Shown here one piece after another: positions 31,356 to 34,128 of a stretch of DNA of 34,128 nt. The notes under the pieces were generated by a model, which had not been told where the DNA came from, did no database searches, and saw only the letters and a list, made by a program, of their open reading frames with translations. Made by a program: the position numbers and the translations under genes. This stretch comes from Belnapia moabensis DSM 16746 (GTDB taxonomy: Bacteria; Pseudomonadota; Alphaproteobacteria; Acetobacterales; Acetobacteraceae): positions 12,141-46,268 of the forward strand of contig NZ_KN050758.1 of assembly GCF_000745835.1 (NCBI RefSeq). Reading direction: 5' to 3'. Each line of letters opens with the position of its first letter. Within the stretch, counting starts at the first letter, position 1.

Positions 31356-32518
31356 TGGTCAAGCGGCGTTTTGGGCTGGGCCCACGGCTTTGGATCGACG
31401 GCAGAGATAGCCGAAGATCACGCGTGCAACGAAGCGCTTGAGGCAGCGAATGATCTCCCGCTTGCTCTTGCCCTCAGCCGTGCGGCGCCGGACGTAGTTG
31501 AGAGTGGGCTGATGGGTGCGCATGCGCACGACCACCACGCGGTGGAGGGCAGCGTTGGCCTGCCGATGCCCGCCGCGGTTCAGCCTGTGCCTGGTGGTTT
31601 TGCCGCTCGAGGCCGGCACCGGGCAGGCGCCGCAAAGCTTGGCGAAGGCAGCTTCGGAGTGGATCCGCTCCGGCTCATCACCGACGAGAACCAGCATCTC
31701 CGCCGCGGTTGCGGTCCCCCTGCCGTGCGCCGCGACCATTTTCGGTGCGCACCGCTCGGTCAGCCGGCCGAGATGGGCGTCGTGTGACCGGATCTCGACG
31801 TCGAGGTCGAGCCAGCGACGGGCGATGGCACGCAGGCTGGCCTTGGCTGAGGCGATGGTCGTGGTCAGCGGCCGGCCCCGGCCGCAAGACCGCCAGATGC
31901 CGGACCAGCGCCATCCGGCCGGCGACTGCCTCGAGCTGCTCGCGCAGAGCCGTCGGCGCGCTGATCATGATGGCCTTCAGCGCCAGCATGGCCTGGGTGC
32001 GCGCCTTGACGGCGGGGTCACGGGCGACCTTGAGGTGTCTGATCATCTCCACCTCACCGGTGCCGGCCTTGGGCAAAGCCGTGGCCTGCCCACCCAGCAC
32101 GGCGCGGGCGGCGCCTTCGGCATCGAGGCGGTCCGTTTTGCCATGCCGGTGGCGCAGCCGGCGATCGGGCCGGCCGGCCTCGTGAACGGTATGGCCCGCC
32201 GCACGAAGAAAGCGCGCCAGGCCAGCGCCGTACGCGCCCGTGCCCTCGATGCCGAAGGCGCGGACGGCTCTCAGTAATCGGGCCCAGATCTCGAGCTCAC
32301 GGTAGCCCTCAAGGCGGACGCGGATCGTCAGCTCCCCAACCTAGGCGTCGAGCCCGGTGACGGCCACGGCAGCGTGGGTGTGCTTATGGGTGTCGATGCC
32401 GACGATGATGTCGTGCCGGCTGGCCTGGTTCATGCTGCCGGTTCTCCTATCGGGTGCGAGTCCAGCGATCTGACGGGCGGACAGGACTGTGACGGGATGG
32501 TCGGCCTCAGGCTCCTAT
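31347..32518 (-). mobile_element. Decayed IS110-family element
   Basis: A broken IS110 transposase is bracketed by the direct octamer GCTCCTAT (31346-31353 and 32511-32518), followed on both sides by a similar A/GGGTCA stretch. Direct rather than inverted end repeats fit IS110 elements, which recombine at a short core. Joining the flanks at the octamer leaves the PPTase ending at the same residue with TGA instead of TAG. About 77 non-coding bases lie upstream of the transposase start (32434-32510), where IS110-group elements encode their guide (bridge) RNA. Borders are approximate. Confidence 0.65.
31359..32433 (-). pseudogene. IS110-family transposase, nonsense codon and frameshift
   Basis: From ATG 32433 the product begins like an IS110 DEDD transposase: IIVGIDTHKHTHAAVAVTG with the first Asp, then IEGTGAYGAG with the Glu, and GKTDRLDAEGAA with the later Asp. 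Codon 31 is TAG (GLDA-stop-VGELTI). Around 31870-31890 the frame shifts. The continuation (TTTIASAKASLRAIARRWLD) leads into an intact C-terminal transposase_20-type region (AAFAKLCGACPVPASSGKTT, RLNRGGHRQANAALHRV). Two independent lesions mean it is inactive unless supplied in trans. An ORF for the last 126 codons alone remains open at 31359-31739. Confidence 0.85.
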
Positions 32519-32714
32519 GAGGTCACCTCCCCCCCAATCGCCGAGCGTCGTCCGGCAGGCCGACACGCCGGTACCATGACACCGGGTCAATCAACTTGGG
32601 GTCAGACCCGCCGAACAACACCAACACTCTCACAGTTGCACGGATCCAGCCGATGGCGCTGCAGAACGGGCCGACGTAGGAGGATTGCCTCAACTCTGCT
32701 CCCGGACACGCATT
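32519..32714. other. Short non-coding junction
   Basis: About 200 bases between the IS110 end and an IS5 scrap. No gene, RNA or repeat is recognised. It probably combines the original sequence downstream of the PPTase with insertion debris. Confidence 0.4.
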
Positions 32715-32780
32715 TTGCCGTTCAAGTTGAACCAGGACCGCCGCCACTACATCCTCATGCAAAAGCGCAAAGGACGACCC
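32715..32780 (+). pseudogene. N-terminal scrap of an IS5-family transposase
   Basis: The plus strand reads LPFKLNQDRRHYILMQKRKG from a TTG at 32715, closely resembling the conserved start (MPFKLN..RRH.IPKQK) of one IS5-subgroup transposase. Similarity stops at about 32780, just before the EAL gene, so only ~20 codons survive. It marks a break point that probably also removed the front of the EAL protein. Confidence 0.55.
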
Positions 32781-32793
32781 GGGCGCGCTGGAC

Positions 32794-33969
32794 GTGCCTT
32801 TGCAGGCGGTTCCGGTCAGCGATAATCTCCGCGCGGCTCAGCATGTCGAGGCGGCCAAGCCCGCGTCCGCACTGCGGCTTTATCATTTCGATGGATGCCG
32901 GTTCTGCCTTCCCTTCGCGGTCGGCGACACCGCTGCCAGTCAGATGCTTGAGGACTTCGCGGCCCGGCTCACCGCTGTTCCGCATGTTGCTTGCCGCGGC
33001 GTCTCGGTTTCGGCCCGGCCTACGATCGGCGCTGCCTCGCTGCTACCCAGCGCGGCCGACCACATGCAGACGGTCCGCGCCGCGGCCTCGGCCGCGCAGA
33101 GCGCAGCCGATGCGGGACCTGGGTGGGCCTTGCACGACACCGGACGGGATGCAGCTCAGCAACGGGTTTTCACCCTGCTCTCGGCCCTGGACCTGCTACT
33201 TGCCGACGCGACAATCAAGGCCAACGGCTCCTTCCGCCTAGTCTGGCAGCCCCGTATCGAACTCAGCACAAGCCGCTGCGTCGCGGCCGAGGGCCTCCTG
33301 CGATGGCGGCATCCCACACTCGGCGAGATATCCCCCGGCGAGTTCATCCCGCTCTCAGAGGGTAAGGCGTTGATGCCCAGGCTGACCGACCTTGTTCTGG
33401 CAACCGCCTTGGCGCAGATGCGGCGATGGCAGGATGCGAGCCTGAGGCTCGAGACGGCTTCGGTCAATATCTCCGCCGGCGATCTGGAGGACGACGCCCT
33501 GGCCGGTCGCGTGGAGCGAGCACTTGCGGCGGCGGGCGTTGCTCCTGGTGCGCTTGAACTTGAGTTCACCGAGACGGCGGTTATGGAGCCGGACCGGCTG
33601 CAGCGCCGCCTTGCAGCGGTACGCGAGCTCGGCGTCGGCATTGCGCTTGACGACTTCGATGCCGGATATAGCAACTTGACCTACCTGCGACGGGTGCCAG
33701 CAACGACCGTGAAGCTGGACCGCGAGCTCGTCGCAACGGCCGCGCATACCGCCCGGGACCGCACTGTCGCCGAAGCCACCGTATCCATGCTCCGGGAACT
33801 TGGGTTGCGGGTCGTGGCCGAAGGGATCGAGACCGAGGCTGACGCCGCGACCATGCGCGAATCTGGCTGCGATGAGGGGCAGGGTTATTTGTTCTCGCCT
33901 CCGTTCGAGGCCGAGGCCTTCGAGACTTGGCTGCGCACCACTACCACTGTGAAGCGTTCCCGAAACTAA
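32794..33969 (+). CDS. EAL-domain c-di-GMP phosphodiesterase with degenerate GGDEF half
   Basis: 391 residues from GTG 32794. Residues ~145-385 form an EAL domain. The signature is E166-G-L (EGL instead of EAL). Catalytic and metal residues appear retained: N225 (VNIS), E257/E260 (LEFTE), D286-D287 (DDFDAGYS), K307 (VKLDRE), E343 (AEGIETE) and Q363 (GQGYLF). It is therefore likely active in hydrolysing c-di-GMP. Residues ~25-115 look like the second half of a GGDEF domain whose signature has decayed to FDGCRFCLPF, which cannot be catalytic. The N-terminus seems clipped: an IS5 scrap ends a few bases upstream and there is no good ribosome-binding site. It may be a truncated gene, with no link to the NRPS operon. 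Confidence 0.85.
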   Translation: MPLQAVPVSDNLRAAQHVEAAKPASALRLYHFDGCRFCLPFAVGDTAASQMLEDFAARLTAVPHVACRGVSVSARPTIGAASLLPSAADHMQTVRAAASAAQSAADAGPGWALHDTGRDAAQQRVFTLLSALDLLLADATIKANGSFRLVWQPRIELSTSRCVAAEGLLRWRHPTLGEISPGEFIPLSEGKALMPRLTDLVLATALAQMRRWQDASLRLETASVNISAGDLEDDALAGRVERALAAAGVAPGALELEFTETAVMEPDRLQRRLAAVRELGVGIALDDFDAGYSNLTYLRRVPATTVKLDRELVATAAHTARDRTVAEATVSMLRELGLRVVAEGIETEADAATMRESGCDEGQGYLFSPPFEAEAFETWLRTTTTVKRSRN

Positions 33970-33985
33970 TACCAAATCCCACTGA

Positions 33986-34128
33986 TCAGAACCGATACGC
34001 CCAATCGCGCAGTCCGATGGACATGATAGTCCAGGGCTGCTCGACGAGGCGGTTCCAGGCGCGACAGCAATGGTCGACGATGTCGTCGTGGCAGCGGAAG
34101 ACGCGGTTGGAGAGCCAGTTGTCCCGCA
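33986..34128 (-). pseudogene. IS630-family transposase C-terminus, cut by the window edge
   Basis: The minus strand reads DNWLSNRVFRCHDDIVDHCC followed by RAWNRLVEQPWTIMSIGLRD, WAYRF and TGA at 33986. This is the typical tail of IS630-type transposases. Only the last ~47 codons are inside the window, so whether the gene is intact cannot be judged; it is listed as partial. Confidence 0.75.

Overview
The window comes from a high-GC proteobacterium. IS66, IS110, IS5, IS3 and IS1595 elements, an EAL/GGDEF regulator and roughly 70 % GC coding sequence point to an alphaproteobacterium, possibly Acetobacteraceae/Rhodospirillales, but no ribosomal or housekeeping marker is present to prove it. It is an accessory island: about half is insertion sequences and their debris, and the rest is two cargo blocks.

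Left part (1-3063). A complete-looking IS66-family element starts at base 1 and sits in, or against, a frameshifted IS1595-type transposase. A decayed IS3 OrfA remnant and a truncated amidohydrolase-like gene follow.

Protease block (3065-8747, all minus strand, visibly lower GC). A secreted subtilisin-like protease is translationally coupled through a GTGA overlap to a V8/trypsin-like protease. Downstream lie a secreted S1A trypsin with an auto-activation site and a small membrane-anchored protein of unknown function.

IS nest (8903-11923). Two copies of one IS5-type C-terminus flank the C-terminus of a different IS5-type transposase. An intact-looking IS3-family element with an A7 frameshift site has split an IS5 transposase.

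Biosynthetic block (12300-31355). A group II PLP decarboxylase and a convergently oriented serine hydrolase (S12, beta-lactamase fold) lie next to a divergent, tightly overlapped plus-strand operon of eight genes. These are a small helical protein, three NRPSs (C-A-NMT-T-E, C-A-T, C-A-T), a protein with an N-terminal 'FSGRPNPxW' domain fused to a possible Cys/His hydrolase domain, a stand-alone copy of the FSGRPNPxW domain, a second small helical protein and an EntD/Sfp-type phosphopantetheinyl transferase. The PPTase would activate the three carrier domains. Domain logic (E followed by a DCL-looking C domain) places NRPS1 before NRPS2. NRPS3 carries an Asn-like specificity code. The NRPS2 pocket lacks the usual Asp235, suggesting a beta-amino or otherwise unusual substrate. 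No thioesterase, loading module, MbtH protein or exporter is visible, so release and start are open questions. The two FSGRPNPxW proteins are the best candidates for an undescribed component.

Right edge (31347-34128). A broken IS110-family element abuts the PPTase stop codon. It is followed by an IS5 N-terminal scrap, an EAL phosphodiesterase whose GGDEF half is degenerate and truncated, and the C-terminus of an IS630-type transposase running off the window.
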